This document shows, one piece after another, positions 8,181 to 17,294 of a stretch of 58,468 nt of DNA (the first letter of the stretch is position 1; every line of letters begins with the position of its first letter). Location: positions 1 to 58,468 of the forward strand of contig CACMHG010000010.1 in assembly GCA_902613475.1 (NCBI GenBank), in the 5' to 3' direction. Below the pieces are notes generated by a model. The model saw nothing but the letters and a program-made list of their open reading frames with translations. It was not told the DNA's origin and did no database searches. The stretch comes from K189A clade bacterium. GTDB taxonomy: Bacteria; Pseudomonadota; Gammaproteobacteria; Pseudomonadales; Azotimanducaceae. Both the position numbers and the translations under genes were made by a program.

Positions 8181-9340
8181 TGATCAGAACATTCGTCATC
8201 CCAGCTGCCATCGTTCTAATTTTCCTCTCGGTGGCCGCCACCTTGATGGCCACGGCTCCAGTACTCGCTCCCTCCAGTGATCTTCCGGCTCCACTTACCG
8301 TGCGCGTCAGGACCATCGAGACCGAATCCATAGAGCTAAAAGTGCACTCCCAGGGCTCTGTTATGCCTTCCACGATCACTCAACTCATACCTGAGGTTTC
8401 TGGTCGAGTCACTTGGACATCTCCTAGTCTTGTCGCAGGCGGTTTTTTTGAGGCGGGCCAAGAGCTGGCGCGTATTGACGACCTGGATTATCGCAACGCA
8501 TTAGATCGCGCCAACGCCGCACTTAAGCGCGCCACCGCGGAAGTAGAGCACGCCAAGTACGAATACGGACGCCTGAGAAGCTTGGCGGAACGTAAACTCG
8601 TATCACGATCGGCACTTGAGAACGGCTTGCGAGCCTATCGCGTTACTCAAGCGACGTTTGAGGATGCCCAGGCTAACTTTGAACAGGCCAAGGAAAACGT
8701 AAAACGCACAACTCTACGAGCACCCTTCACCGGACTCGTGCGCTCAGAGAACATCGATATTGGCCAATTCGCCTCTCGTGGCCAGGCCATCGCCACACTC
8801 TATGCCAATGACATCGTCGAGGTGCGACTTCCCATCGCCGACCGTCAGTTAGCCTTTCTCAACCTGCCGCCACTTCGTAACGGCAACTTCCCGGAAGTCA
8901 TGCAGCCAGTGGTCAAGCTTAGTGCCGACTACGGCGGCCAAACTCGTGAGTGGCACGGCAACATAGTGCGCGCGGAAGCCGAGATCGACACCACCAGCCG
9001 TATGGTTCATTTGGTCGCTCGCGTGGAAAGCGCTAACGATTCTCAGGATTTATCCGTCGGTTTGTTCGTCAATGCAGAGATCTCGGGCTTAGCCGTCGAC
9101 AACATCGTGCGCCTGCCCCGCTCGGCAATTCGCAACGACAATCAGGTGCTTGTCGTCGATCGAGAGAACCGAATTCGATTTCGTGACATTCAGCCACTGC
9201 GGCTCTACAAGGATAATGTACTGATCAATGCAGGACTCGCGCCCGGCGAAAGGGTCTGTGTCTCGACGGTACAGACCGCTATCGATGGCATGGCCGTGAA
9301 CCCGGTTGCCGAATCAACCGCACAAGCGATTCAGGGGTAG
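8180..9340 (+). CDS. RND efflux membrane-fusion protein (HlyD/AcrA-like)
   Basis: 386-residue periplasmic adaptor. An N-terminal membrane anchor or signal (FVIPAAIVLIFLSVAATLMA) is followed by the lipoyl-like half-motif SGRVTWTSPSLVAGGFFEAGQELARID. Next come an alpha-helical hairpin (about 100-165, rich in Ala, Glu and Lys), the second lipoyl half TLRAPFTGLVRSENIDIGQFASRGQ, and beta-barrel/membrane-proximal domains. It links an RND pump to an outer-membrane channel. Its ATG overlaps the gntR stop and it precedes the permease by 6 bases. No TolC-like gene is present, so it must borrow a channel encoded elsewhere. Confidence 0.92.
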   Translation: MIRTFVIPAAIVLIFLSVAATLMATAPVLAPSSDLPAPLTVRVRTIETESIELKVHSQGSVMPSTITQLIPEVSGRVTWTSPSLVAGGFFEAGQELARIDDLDYRNALDRANAALKRATAEVEHAKYEYGRLRSLAERKLVSRSALENGLRAYRVTQATFEDAQANFEQAKENVKRTTLRAPFTGLVRSENIDIGQFASRGQAIATLYANDIVEVRLPIADRQLAFLNLPPLRNGNFPEVMQPVVKLSADYGGQTREWHGNIVRAEAEIDTTSRMVHLVARVESANDSQDLSVGLFVNAEISGLAVDNIVRLPRSAIRNDNQVLVVDRENRIRFRDIQPLRLYKDNVLINAGLAPGERVCVSTVQTAIDGMAVNPVAESTAQAIQG

Positions 9341-9346
9341 CCGCCA

Positions 9347-12300
9347 ATGTTGACCGCCATTCGCTGGTTCGCGAACAACTCTGTCGCCGCCAATCTTCTG
9401 ATGATCATGCTCCTTGTTGGGGGAGCACTGAGCTTAGCCGTCACCAACCAAGAAGAGTTTCCAATGTTCGACATACCCGTCGTTCGGGTTGGGGTGCCAT
9501 ACCTTGGTGCAGCGCCGGTAGAGGTGGAAAAGAGTGTCTGTGTTCGTATCGAAGAAGCTATCGAAGGGGTTGAGGGCATTGATCGCACAGGAGGTGCGGC
9601 GGTTGAAGGTTATTGCAACATTATGGCGGAGATCGCCCAAGGTGCTGATCAAACCGTTGTCCTAGGGGAAATAAAAAGCCGAGTTGATGGCATTAACAGT
9701 TTCCCGGTTGAGACCGAAAAACCCATCGTTTCTAAAATTGCTCGCGCGCGGCTCGCCATACAAATTGCGCTAAGCGGCAATACCGATGAGCGCACGCTGA
9801 AAGAGCTGGCACGTGAGTTACGCGATGATCTGGCGCGGGTGCGCGGCATTTCCACCGTAAGCGTGGGTTATACACGCCCCTATGAGATTTCTATCGAGGT
9901 CTCAGAGCAAACCCTGCAAGAATACGGACTTACCCTAAACAATGTCGCCAACGCGATTCGCGCGTCCTCATTTGATATGCCCGGCGGTACCATCCGCTCA
10001 GCTGCCGGCGAAATACTCATCCGCACCACGGGCCAAGCTTACGTCAGCGAGGAATTCGCCGACGTCGTAGTGATGACTCGCCCGGATGGGACTCGCTTAC
10101 TGCTGGGTGATATCGCGGACATAAGAGACACCTTCGAAGAGGGTTTCCTCATGGCGGAATTCGATGGTGCCCGCGCTGCAACCATCAACGTGTCCCAGGT
10201 TGAGACCGAAGATCTCATGTCAATTGTAGAGAACACCAAGCGCGTGGTTGGACAGTTTGAGTCAACGCTCCCCGAAGGACTGAAGACCACGATCTGGATT
10301 AACGGTGCCGATGACCTACAGGAACGCATGTCTGTACTGACCCGAAGCGCCGGCGGAGGCCTGGTACTGGTACTGGTCATACTAGCCCTATTTCTCGAAT
10401 TTAAGCTGGCTATGTGGGTGGCCATTGGTATACCCGTTGCGCTCATGGGCGCAATCGCCGTGCTGCCTGCAACCGACATCAACATCTCTACTTTGACTGT
10501 CATGGGCTTTATCTTGGTTTTGGGCATCGTGGTAGACGACGCAATCGTCGTTGGTGAGCGCGTCTACGGGCATGAGCAGATGGGGAAAAGCCGCTTAAAC
10601 GCCGCGATCGATGGCACCTGGGAAGTCAGCACCCCCGTGATCTTTGGCGTGTTGACCACCATTGCAGCGTTTTTACCCCTAGTCATGGTGAGAGGCCAAA
10701 TGGCAGATTTCTTCTCACCTATCGGCTGGATTGTCATCTTCGCATTGTTTTTCAGCATCATCGAATCACAGCTTATTTTACCGTCGCACCTGGTGAAGCG
10801 GGGTCGCCAGTCAAAGGGCAACGCCCTGACAGAACGTTTCAAGGCAGTTCAGCGCTATCTAGGCGGCAGCCTCGAGCACTTCGCCACCCAAACTTACCGA
10901 CCCTTTATGGAGAAGGTGATCACTTGGCGCTACGCCACCGGTGCGATTTGCCTTGGAGCGCTCATCGTCGCCCTGTCAATGATTTTAAGCGGTCGCGTCG
11001 TCTTTGGATTTTTCCCCGCAGTCGAAGGCGACCGGGTCTATGCGGAACTGGAAATGCCTGAAGGTGTGTCGGCCAATGTGACACTGGAGGCGGCAAGGCG
11101 CATAGAACGTGCTTCTGGCATTGTGAGTCAGCAACTCACCGCAGAGCTTGGTCTCGAAAACCCCATCGTCCAACACACGCTCGTCAGCGTCGGTACCAAA
11201 TCACAGCGCAGTGGCCCCGGAAACCCTTTCGGCGGCTTGTCGAGCAATATTGCTGAGGTAGTGATCGATCTTGCACCGCTGGCCGAGCGCGGCGACATCT
11301 CTGCCAAAATTTTCGCTAACCGCTGGCGTGACGCCGTGGGCGGCATTCCCGATGCGGTTAACCTCACCTTCGATGCAGACAAATTTGGCACCGGCTCACC
11401 CCTGGAATATCAGATGCGCGGCGACGACGTTGATGAGTTGCGGCTGGCCGCCGAAGAACTCAAGGGTGAACTATCAAAATTTGATGGCGTTTTTGACATC
11501 TCCGATTCCTGGCGCGTTGGTAAGCAAGAAATTCAGCTAGACCTCCTGCCCGAAGCAAGAAACTTAGGCCTCACCCTGAACGATCTTGCCACTCAGGTGC
11601 GCGCGGCCTTTTACGGCGCTGAAGCCCAGCGCGTTGCCCGCGGTAAGGACGATGTTCGTGTGATGGTGCGCTTCCCGGAAGCCGAGCGAAAGTCCATCAG
11701 TAATCTTGAAGATATGTACATCCGAACACCTAACGGCTCTGAGGTTCCCTTCTACTCCGTTGCCGATTTTTCCATTGCTCGGGGCTACTCGGCGATAGAC
11801 CGCCGCGACGGCCAGCGAAATGTCTTCGTATCCGCCGATGTAGACCGCTCAAGCGTCGCCCCGGAGGAAGTCAGCGCGGCCATTCGCAATCAAATCATCC
11901 CTAGTTTTCAGCAACGATACCCAAGTATCGACATTCAGCTTGGCGGAGAGCAGGAAGAGCGGGCCGACGCCCTCGGTGGGCTAGCGATAGGATCGCTACT
12001 GTCGCTGATATTGATTTATTCTTTACTCGCCATACCGCTGAAAAGCTATGTGCAGCCACTGATTATCATGAGCGTAATTCCTTTTGGCGCCGTTGGCGCG
12101 ATCGCAGGTCACTATGTACTTGATCAACAGCTGGTCTTCTTTTCGGCACTGGGTTTAACCGCGCTCTCCGGCGTCGTAGTCAATGCATCCTTGGTGCTCG
12201 TTGATTACGCTAACAAACGCAAGCTCGAGGGTAAGACGCCTATCGAGGCCATATTGGGTGCCGCGTCCATACGCTTTCGACCCATCATTTTGACGTCGGT

Positions 12301-12526
12301 GACAACCTTCGTGGGACTGATACCGCTCATGTCTACCAGTACCCCCGCGACGGCACCTTTCTTGCCAATGGTTATCTCCCTAGCTTGGGGCGTGCTCTTC
12401 GCCACCGTCATAACCCTCATGCTGGTTCCCTGCCTCTACATCATCATTCACGACTTCGTGCGCGAGGCTGATAGCAGCGAAGGAGAGATTGGCGGCCTTA
12501 TTGAAGAACCCCAAAGCGCAGGGTAA
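9347..12526 (+). CDS. RND-family efflux permease
   Basis: 1059 residues with the AcrB-type layout: TM1 near the N-terminus, a large periplasmic loop, TM2-6, a second loop, and TM8-12. The proton-relay pair is kept in TM4 (GIVVDDAIVVGERV). The position of the AcrB TM10 lysine reads VVVNASLVLVDYANKR, as in the RND subfamily distinct from AcrB. The C-terminal motif RFRPIILTSVTTFVGLIPL is typical. It is the inner-membrane engine of the tripartite pump made with the preceding adaptor, driven by proton motive force, and under the GntR regulator. The substrate is not predictable, though a GntR/FCD regulator suggests an acidic or lipid-like compound. Confidence 0.94.
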   Translation: MLTAIRWFANNSVAANLLMIMLLVGGALSLAVTNQEEFPMFDIPVVRVGVPYLGAAPVEVEKSVCVRIEEAIEGVEGIDRTGGAAVEGYCNIMAEIAQGADQTVVLGEIKSRVDGINSFPVETEKPIVSKIARARLAIQIALSGNTDERTLKELARELRDDLARVRGISTVSVGYTRPYEISIEVSEQTLQEYGLTLNNVANAIRASSFDMPGGTIRSAAGEILIRTTGQAYVSEEFADVVVMTRPDGTRLLLGDIADIRDTFEEGFLMAEFDGARAATINVSQVETEDLMSIVENTKRVVGQFESTLPEGLKTTIWINGADDLQERMSVLTRSAGGGLVLVLVILALFLEFKLAMWVAIGIPVALMGAIAVLPATDINISTLTVMGFILVLGIVVDDAIVVGERVYGHEQMGKSRLNAAIDGTWEVSTPVIFGVLTTIAAFLPLVMVRGQMADFFSPIGWIVIFALFFSIIESQLILPSHLVKRGRQSKGNALTERFKAVQRYLGGSLEHFATQTYRPFMEKVITWRYATGAICLGALIVALSMILSGRVVFGFFPAVEGDRVYAELEMPEGVSANVTLEAARRIERASGIVSQQLTAELGLENPIVQHTLVSVGTKSQRSGPGNPFGGLSSNIAEVVIDLAPLAERGDISAKIFANRWRDAVGGIPDAVNLTFDADKFGTGSPLEYQMRGDDVDELRLAAEELKGELSKFDGVFDISDSWRVGKQEIQLDLLPEARNLGLTLNDLATQVRAAFYGAEAQRVARGKDDVRVMVRFPEAERKSISNLEDMYIRTPNGSEVPFYSVADFSIARGYSAIDRRDGQRNVFVSADVDRSSVAPEEVSAAIRNQIIPSFQQRYPSIDIQLGGEQEERADALGGLAIGSLLSLILIYSLLAIPLKSYVQPLIIMSVIPFGAVGAIAGHYVLDQQLVFFSALGLTALSGVVVNASLVLVDYANKRKLEGKTPIEAILGAASIRFRPIILTSVTTFVGLIPLMSTSTPATAPFLPMVISLAWGVLFATVITLMLVPCLYIIIHDFVREADSSEGEIGGLIEEPQSAG

Positions 12527-12638
12527 GCGTCCAATCAGTGTCCCGGCGTTCGAGACAAGATCCGGTTTTGTCGATGTGGCATCAACCGAGGATTGCGTTA
12601 ATATCGGGTGACGAACTAAAAACGCGGAGAGAGACAAG

Positions 12639-13931
12639 ATGACCGAAGCCGTATTAGAAAATCCAGATCTATTTGATCTGACGATGTCAGACGAAGCCCA
12701 GCCGCTTCTGGATGCTGTAAAAAAACACATCAAAGAGAATGTCGACCCGATCACCGAGGAATATCATCGCTTGGGTGAAGGTCGAAAAGAACACTGGGGC
12801 TACGGTGATGGGCAGCTTGAGCTGCTCGAAACCGCAAAGCAAAAAGCCAAAGATTCCGGCCTATGGAACTTTTTCTTGCCTGATGCAGATACTGGAGAAG
12901 GTCTTAGCAACCTAGACTATGCCTTTATCGCTAACGAGCTTGGCAAGAGCCCACTCGCTTCAGAAACGCTAAACTGTAGCGCACCTGATACCGGCAACAT
13001 GGAAGTCCTTGAGCGCGTCGGCACCCCAGAGCAAAAAGAACAGTGGCTGAAGCCCCTACTGAACGGCGAGATCCGGTCTGCATTTGCCATGACCGAGCCT
13101 GCTGTACCCTCTTCTGATGCCAAGAACGTTTGCACCCAAGCCGTGCTTGACGGCGACGAGTGGGTGATCAACGGTGAGAAGTACTACATTTCAGGTGCCG
13201 GCGACCCACGCTGCAAGATCATGATCACCATGGTTAAGACCAGCCCAGACGCGCCCGCTCACAAGCAGCAGTCGCAAATCCTCGTGCCTATCGATGCCAA
13301 GGGCGTGAACATCCTCGAAGGCATGGAAGTTTTCGGCCACGATGATGCCCCTCATGGTCATATGCACATTCACTTTGACAACGTCCGCGTACCGAAAGAA
13401 AACATGCTGCTCGGTGAAGGCCGGGGCTTTGAAATCTCTCAGCTGCGATTGGGACCAGGCCGCATCCACCACTGCATGCGCTCCATCGGCGTCGCTGAGC
13501 GTGCCCTAGAACTGATGATTCGCCGTTCGACCACGCGTCATGCGTTCGGCAAGCCAATCATTCAGCTGGGCAAAAACATTGAATGGGTGTCTCGCGCACG
13601 GATCGAGATCGATGCTTGCCGTCTGATGGTACTGCAAGCGGCCAAGGCCATGGACACACTAGGCAACAAAGAAGCCCGGGTTTACGTTAGTGCCATCAAG
13701 GCCATGGTGCCCGAGAAGGTCTGCAACATCATCGACCAAGCCATCCAGATTCACGGTGCTACCGGTGTATCGCAGTGGACGCCGCTTGCTCGCATGTACA
13801 CCAGTCAGCGCACCCTGCGTTTGGCGGATGGGCCAGATGAGGTGCATCACATGGTTGTTGGCCGAAACGAAGTACGCAAGTACGAAGGTCAGCCGTATAC
13901 CGCTATCGACGACAAGCTTGTCTTGAAGTAG
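12639..13931 (+). CDS. Acyl-CoA dehydrogenase family protein
   Basis: 430 residues, a flavin-dependent acyl-CoA dehydrogenase. The N-terminal helical domain runs to about 150. The FAD-binding middle segment has FAMTEPAVPSSDAKNV and WVINGEKYYISGAG. The C-terminal helical domain has RHAFGKPIIQLGKNIEW and the late motif IHGATGVSQWTPLARMYTSQRTLRLADGPDEVH. The end (LADGPDEVH in place of the short-chain EGTNQI) resembles the long ACAD10/11-like group. GGAGAGAG lies before the ATG. A strong terminator follows. It sits alone between the RND operon and the convergent PI-PLC gene, and the natural acyl substrate is unknown. Confidence 0.92.
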   Translation: MTEAVLENPDLFDLTMSDEAQPLLDAVKKHIKENVDPITEEYHRLGEGRKEHWGYGDGQLELLETAKQKAKDSGLWNFFLPDADTGEGLSNLDYAFIANELGKSPLASETLNCSAPDTGNMEVLERVGTPEQKEQWLKPLLNGEIRSAFAMTEPAVPSSDAKNVCTQAVLDGDEWVINGEKYYISGAGDPRCKIMITMVKTSPDAPAHKQQSQILVPIDAKGVNILEGMEVFGHDDAPHGHMHIHFDNVRVPKENMLLGEGRGFEISQLRLGPGRIHHCMRSIGVAERALELMIRRSTTRHAFGKPIIQLGKNIEWVSRARIEIDACRLMVLQAAKAMDTLGNKEARVYVSAIKAMVPEKVCNIIDQAIQIHGATGVSQWTPLARMYTSQRTLRLADGPDEVHHMVVGRNEVRKYEGQPYTAIDDKLVLK

Positions 13932-13947
13932 CGGTTTAGAACCGCCG

Positions 13948-13977
13948 AAAAAACCGCCGCAAGGCGGTTTTTTTTTT
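13948..13977. terminator. Bidirectional rho-independent terminator
   Basis: AAAAAACCGCC, a GCAA loop, then GGCGGTTTTTTTTT: a 6-bp GC stem extended by A/T pairs, with a T run on one strand and an A run on the other. It separates the convergent acyl-CoA dehydrogenase and PI-PLC genes. A weaker alternative hairpin (GCGGTT-TAG-AACCGC) overlaps it upstream. Confidence 0.85.
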
Positions 13978-13985
13978 GGCTGAGC

Positions 13986-14960
13986 CTACGGTTCTATATC
14001 TGCCTGCCTGCACTGCGGCGGCGCAGACACCGGGTTACAGCGCTCGCCACTTGCTAGCCAGACACGGTAGTTGTTCCCAAAGGGATTGATCGGCATGTAG
14101 TAGTCAGTACTGACGGCTTGAGCCCCGCTGGCAAGGGCCGCCTGCAGTCGCTTTACATCATTAGCTCTTGCCTCGACCGTATTGGCATCCGCTCGGGTTC
14201 TGACCATGAAACCCCCACGCACCAGTTTCTGGATACGCCCAAAGTCCTTGATAGGATCATTAACAATCATCACGGCTGCAGCCGGATGCTCGATTCCCAC
14301 GGAGGTGAACATCGGTCTTTGCCGCCAGTCATTCAGATAGGTCTCCCGCTTGGCCCCGCCTTCGTCGAGAATCAACAAAAATTTGCCTCTTGCCTCATCA
14401 AGGGTAGGCCAATTCGGCAGGCTAGCGCCCGGCGCTTTTACCGCCGCCGGTCTAATCAGTCGAGACCCCATCACTTCTTCCAGCACATCATCCATGGTCG
14501 AAAACGCCTGGGCATCGAAGAGTGTTGGGGCTGGCAGCCAGTCAATTTGCTGGTCTTTAGCGTTGAAGCTGATCCAAATAGGGGCATGCTGGGGATTGGC
14601 ATCAGACCACTGAACAACCTCAGTAAGACAGGCCCGCAAGGTCAGGCAATGGCTGTTCATATCGATGACTTGAACATGGCCCACCGGAAAGGTCAGAGAC
14701 TGCGGCTGATAGAACACATCCAGCTCAAGCTTTCGCAGGCCGAGGTCGAGCTGATCTTGCAGTGGCACATGCTCATAATCCAGCGACTTGGCCGCATCGG
14801 CATCAATCAGACCGAGCACTGCTCGGTAGAAACCAGACATGGCTTGCTTGTAGCTGTTATGACTGCCGACAAACTGAACCTGATTGATGCGCACATCTGC
14901 TTGAACCTGGGCTATTGCAAGCATCAAAGCCAATAGCGCCGATATGGCAGTCGCTTTCAT
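13986..14960 (-). CDS. Secreted PI-PLC-like phosphodiesterase (Ca2+-dependent type)
   Basis: 324 residues with a clear signal peptide (MKATAISALLALMLAIAQVQA). The mature protein begins a TIM-barrel phospholipase-C-like domain: FVGSHNSYK with the first catalytic His near residue 34, then LRKLELDVF carrying the acidic pair near 79-81, and GHVQ with a second His near 94. This matches the Ca2+-dependent phosphoinositide PLC-C1 family found in bacteria. Its likely role is to cleave head groups of phospholipids or glycolipids in the periplasm or outside the cell. The stop lies just beyond the shared terminator. A GTP cyclohydrolase II-like gene lies 9 bases upstream on the same strand, so the two may be cotranscribed. 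Confidence 0.85.
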   Translation of the reverse strand: MKATAISALLALMLAIAQVQADVRINQVQFVGSHNSYKQAMSGFYRAVLGLIDADAAKSLDYEHVPLQDQLDLGLRKLELDVFYQPQSLTFPVGHVQVIDMNSHCLTLRACLTEVVQWSDANPQHAPIWISFNAKDQQIDWLPAPTLFDAQAFSTMDDVLEEVMGSRLIRPAAVKAPGASLPNWPTLDEARGKFLLILDEGGAKRETYLNDWRQRPMFTSVGIEHPAAAVMIVNDPIKDFGRIQKLVRGGFMVRTRADANTVEARANDVKRLQAALASGAQAVSTDYYMPINPFGNNYRVWLASGERCNPVSAPPQCRQADIEP

Positions 14961-14969
14961 TCGGGTCGG

Positions 14970-15779
14970 CTAGTTCAGGTCTTCTTCGGCAAGCTTGTGT
15001 CCCCAATCACGCTTCGCGTTGAGGTACCGCTTGTTCCACTCACCAACGCCAAAGACATGCTTCTCCCGGGTTACCTGGGTCAAACCGTGGGCCGCAAGGT
15101 CTTCAAGCTTCTTGGGATTGTTGGTCAGCAAACGAAAAGGCGCATCGCCCACAAACCGCTTCAACAGCACGGCGGCATCAGTAAAGTCCCGACAGTCGTC
15201 GGGAAGGCCTAGGCTGCGATTTGCCTGATAGGTATTTTCGCCAGCGTCCTGCAGCAGATAGGTCGCGGCCTTGGCCCAAAGTCCAATACCCCTGCCCTCA
15301 TGACCTGCCATGTAGATCAGATAGCCGCCACTTGCCTCTTCACCAATACGATTAATCGCTGACGCTAGCTGAGGGCCGCAGTCGCAGCGCTCGGAACCAA
15401 ACACATCGCCGGTGAGGCAATTGCTGTGCACCCTAACCAGGGGATTATCGCCGGGTTCGCCAACGACTAATACGCTGTTTACCGCCAACGGCGATACCAA
15501 GTGGGCGAAGAGATGCTGACCGCCACGCGCATTCAGTTCCGAAGCGAGTGCCTCCACACCCCGCAGTTCAGTACTGCGCACTGCCGCGTACCACTGCACT
15601 GTCGTGTCCACACCAGGCAGCTTAATTGGCAGAGGAATCGGACCCATCAGATTGATGGCCAACTCGTTGGGGGGCTCTTGCTGATCGACGTCGATGACCG
15701 ACCCATTCGAATCAATACGAATAAGTTTGCCATCGGCGATTAGCCGTTTACGTACGTCAGGATTTAAATAAGTAAACAT
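14970..15779 (-). CDS. GTP cyclohydrolase II-like protein (RibA paralogue)
   Basis: 269 residues, longer than E. coli RibA (196). About 110 N-terminal residues are unlike RibA. The GCH II core has the zinc-binding motif HSNCLTGDVFGSERCDCG (three Cys) and TNNPKKLEDL near the C-terminus. The canonical YxRQEGRGIGL segment reads YMAGHEGRGIGL, so the conserved Arg-Gln is changed and one residue is added. Canonical RibA makes the first riboflavin intermediate from GTP. This changed loop and the absence of other rib genes nearby argue for a paralogue with altered chemistry. The ATG at 15779 is the only start seen. Confidence 0.8.
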   Translation of the reverse strand: MFTYLNPDVRKRLIADGKLIRIDSNGSVIDVDQQEPPNELAINLMGPIPLPIKLPGVDTTVQWYAAVRSTELRGVEALASELNARGGQHLFAHLVSPLAVNSVLVVGEPGDNPLVRVHSNCLTGDVFGSERCDCGPQLASAINRIGEEASGGYLIYMAGHEGRGIGLWAKAATYLLQDAGENTYQANRSLGLPDDCRDFTDAAVLLKRFVGDAPFRLLTNNPKKLEDLAAHGLTQVTREKHVFGVGEWNKRYLNAKRDWGHKLAEEDLN

Positions 15780-15866
15780 GACTTAGAGGTTGCCTGAATT
15801 CAGGGCGCCACGCAGAAAATTGCGCGGCCGGTGGAATATTGTCAGCACTCAGTCAAAGATTGATCG

Positions 15867-16340
15867 TTAAAAAACGATACGCAGCACACTTTCAGCTACG
15901 CAGGCGGGCTTGTCTGCGCCGTCGATTTCAACGGTCATCTCGTTTATAACTTCAAGCATCCCGCCCTTTTCTTCTACGCACTTGAGCTTGCCTACGGTGC
16001 GGATCTTCGCGCCAACCTGCACAGGATTCATAAAGCGCACCTTGTTCCAACCGTAGTTGATGCCGAGTTTCATACCGTCCAATGCGGGCAGGCCGACACC
16101 TGCACCACCGGGTAAGAAGCTCATGATCGACAGGGTGAGCTGACCGTGAGCGATGGGAGCACCAAAGGGGCCTGACTTGGCTCGTTCGGGATCGACATGA
16201 ATCCACTGTTGATCAAGGGTGGCATCAGCAAAAGTGTTCACTCGGTCCTGAGTGATCTCAAACCAGTCAGTAGGTTCTGACGCCTGACCAATTTGGGCAT
16301 TCAGCGTTTCCATAGCATTTTCAATGGGTGTTCCAGACAT
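15867..16340 (-). CDS. MaoC/NodN-like enoyl-CoA hydratase
   Basis: 157-residue single hot-dog-fold protein of the MaoC/NodN group. The catalytic Asp/His motif is FADATLDQQWIHVDPERA, followed by GPFGAPIAHGQLTLSIM. Relatives hydrate trans-2-enoyl-CoA to (R)-3-hydroxyacyl-CoA. The start ATG at 16340 has GGAGAGAGC upstream. The gene stands alone on its strand between the GCH II-like gene and the glycosyltransferase-like gene, and probably serves the acyl-CoA metabolism seen throughout this region. Confidence 0.9.
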   Translation of the reverse strand: MSGTPIENAMETLNAQIGQASEPTDWFEITQDRVNTFADATLDQQWIHVDPERAKSGPFGAPIAHGQLTLSIMSFLPGGAGVGLPALDGMKLGINYGWNKVRFMNPVQVGAKIRTVGKLKCVEEKGGMLEVINEMTVEIDGADKPACVAESVLRIVF

Positions 16341-16408
16341 TGCTCTCTCCTGCGTTCACGCGGTGATACTCGTTCGACCAGCCAGACTAAGTAAGGCCGG
16401 TCTAGGTA

Positions 16409-17224
16409 TCAAGCACCAAGATTCTCCGGCTGCGATAGCCCCTGTGCACAGCGAAGCAGCAAACCAATCACACGCTGCATAACCTCGTCACTATCGTTAG
16501 CGCCTCCAGCCATGGTGAGCACCTGCGGCATTAGGCTGGCGCACAAATTCGCCGCGACCAGTGGCCTTGGCTGGGCCTTGCAAAGTGCCTGCAGGGCACT
16601 CTCACCAGAATGACTGCGCATATCGCCTGCGATGACAGACATCACCTCTGGCGATAGCGCACCAATATCCGGTCGAAAATCAAAGGCCGCCAAATTGTGC
16701 AAACTCGACAGTAACTTCGGACCCATCATCTGCGGAGCAATATGATCGGGATCAACCCGCCGCATCATGCGCAGAATAATGTCGATGAGAAATGGCAGGA
16801 CGGGGCACTCGGCAGGAAAAGCCGCGAAGGCATTGTGTATGTTCTTACGAACCTCCCAGCGACCCGGTGCACCAACCTTTGCCTGCACCCAATGCTCCTG
16901 CCCAAAGGTGCAGGCCTGCTTTAAATCAACGATCAGCCGCTCCGGCGCGAACACCAACATGTCGGCGTCCATCCAGATCACCCAATCGTAGCCACCCCGC
17001 AAAAATCGCTGAGCCCACTGAAGACGCCCCAGATCTGAAGCAATGGGCATGCGCCCTCGCACCTTGCTCATGTACCAGTCAGGCACAGCCTCGAACAGCT
17101 CATCACCAAGCAACCGATAGTCGTAGCCGCTGGCGAGTGCCCACTGTTCAACGCTAGACATACACTGGCGCTGCCAAGGGTCGCTATTAGCAGGCGCACT
17201 TTGAAAGACGAGTACATTGGTCAC
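16409..17224 (-). CDS. GT-A glycosyltransferase-like protein with DxD motif
   Basis: 271 residues with no named match that I can recall. The N-terminal half reads as a GT-A nucleotide-sugar fold: a first strand NVLVFQSAPAN, then ASDLGRLQWAQRFLRGGYDWVIWMDADMLVF with a D-x-D metal/nucleotide-binding motif near residues 97-99. This arrangement (R-W-x-L followed by YDWVIWMDAD) is that of galactosyl- or mannosyl-transferase-like proteins. The C-terminal part (about 170-271) is helical and unassigned. There is no signal or membrane segment. It is divergent from the GDPD gene. The acceptor is unknown. Confidence 0.6.
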   Translation of the reverse strand: MTNVLVFQSAPANSDPWQRQCMSSVEQWALASGYDYRLLGDELFEAVPDWYMSKVRGRMPIASDLGRLQWAQRFLRGGYDWVIWMDADMLVFAPERLIVDLKQACTFGQEHWVQAKVGAPGRWEVRKNIHNAFAAFPAECPVLPFLIDIILRMMRRVDPDHIAPQMMGPKLLSSLHNLAAFDFRPDIGALSPEVMSVIAGDMRSHSGESALQALCKAQPRPLVAANLCASLMPQVLTMAGGANDSDEVMQRVIGLLLRCAQGLSQPENLGA

Positions 17225-17294
17225 GCGGCAAGGTTCATCAAACGGTTATGGAAACGATGATAGGGTTCGCGTGCAAAAATGACATCGGCTATTC

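Noticed and set aside
14118..14936. 272-codon frame on + opposite the PI-PLC-like gene
   Set aside because: The minus-strand gene has a signal peptide and catalytic motifs; the + frame has none and only reflects codon bias.
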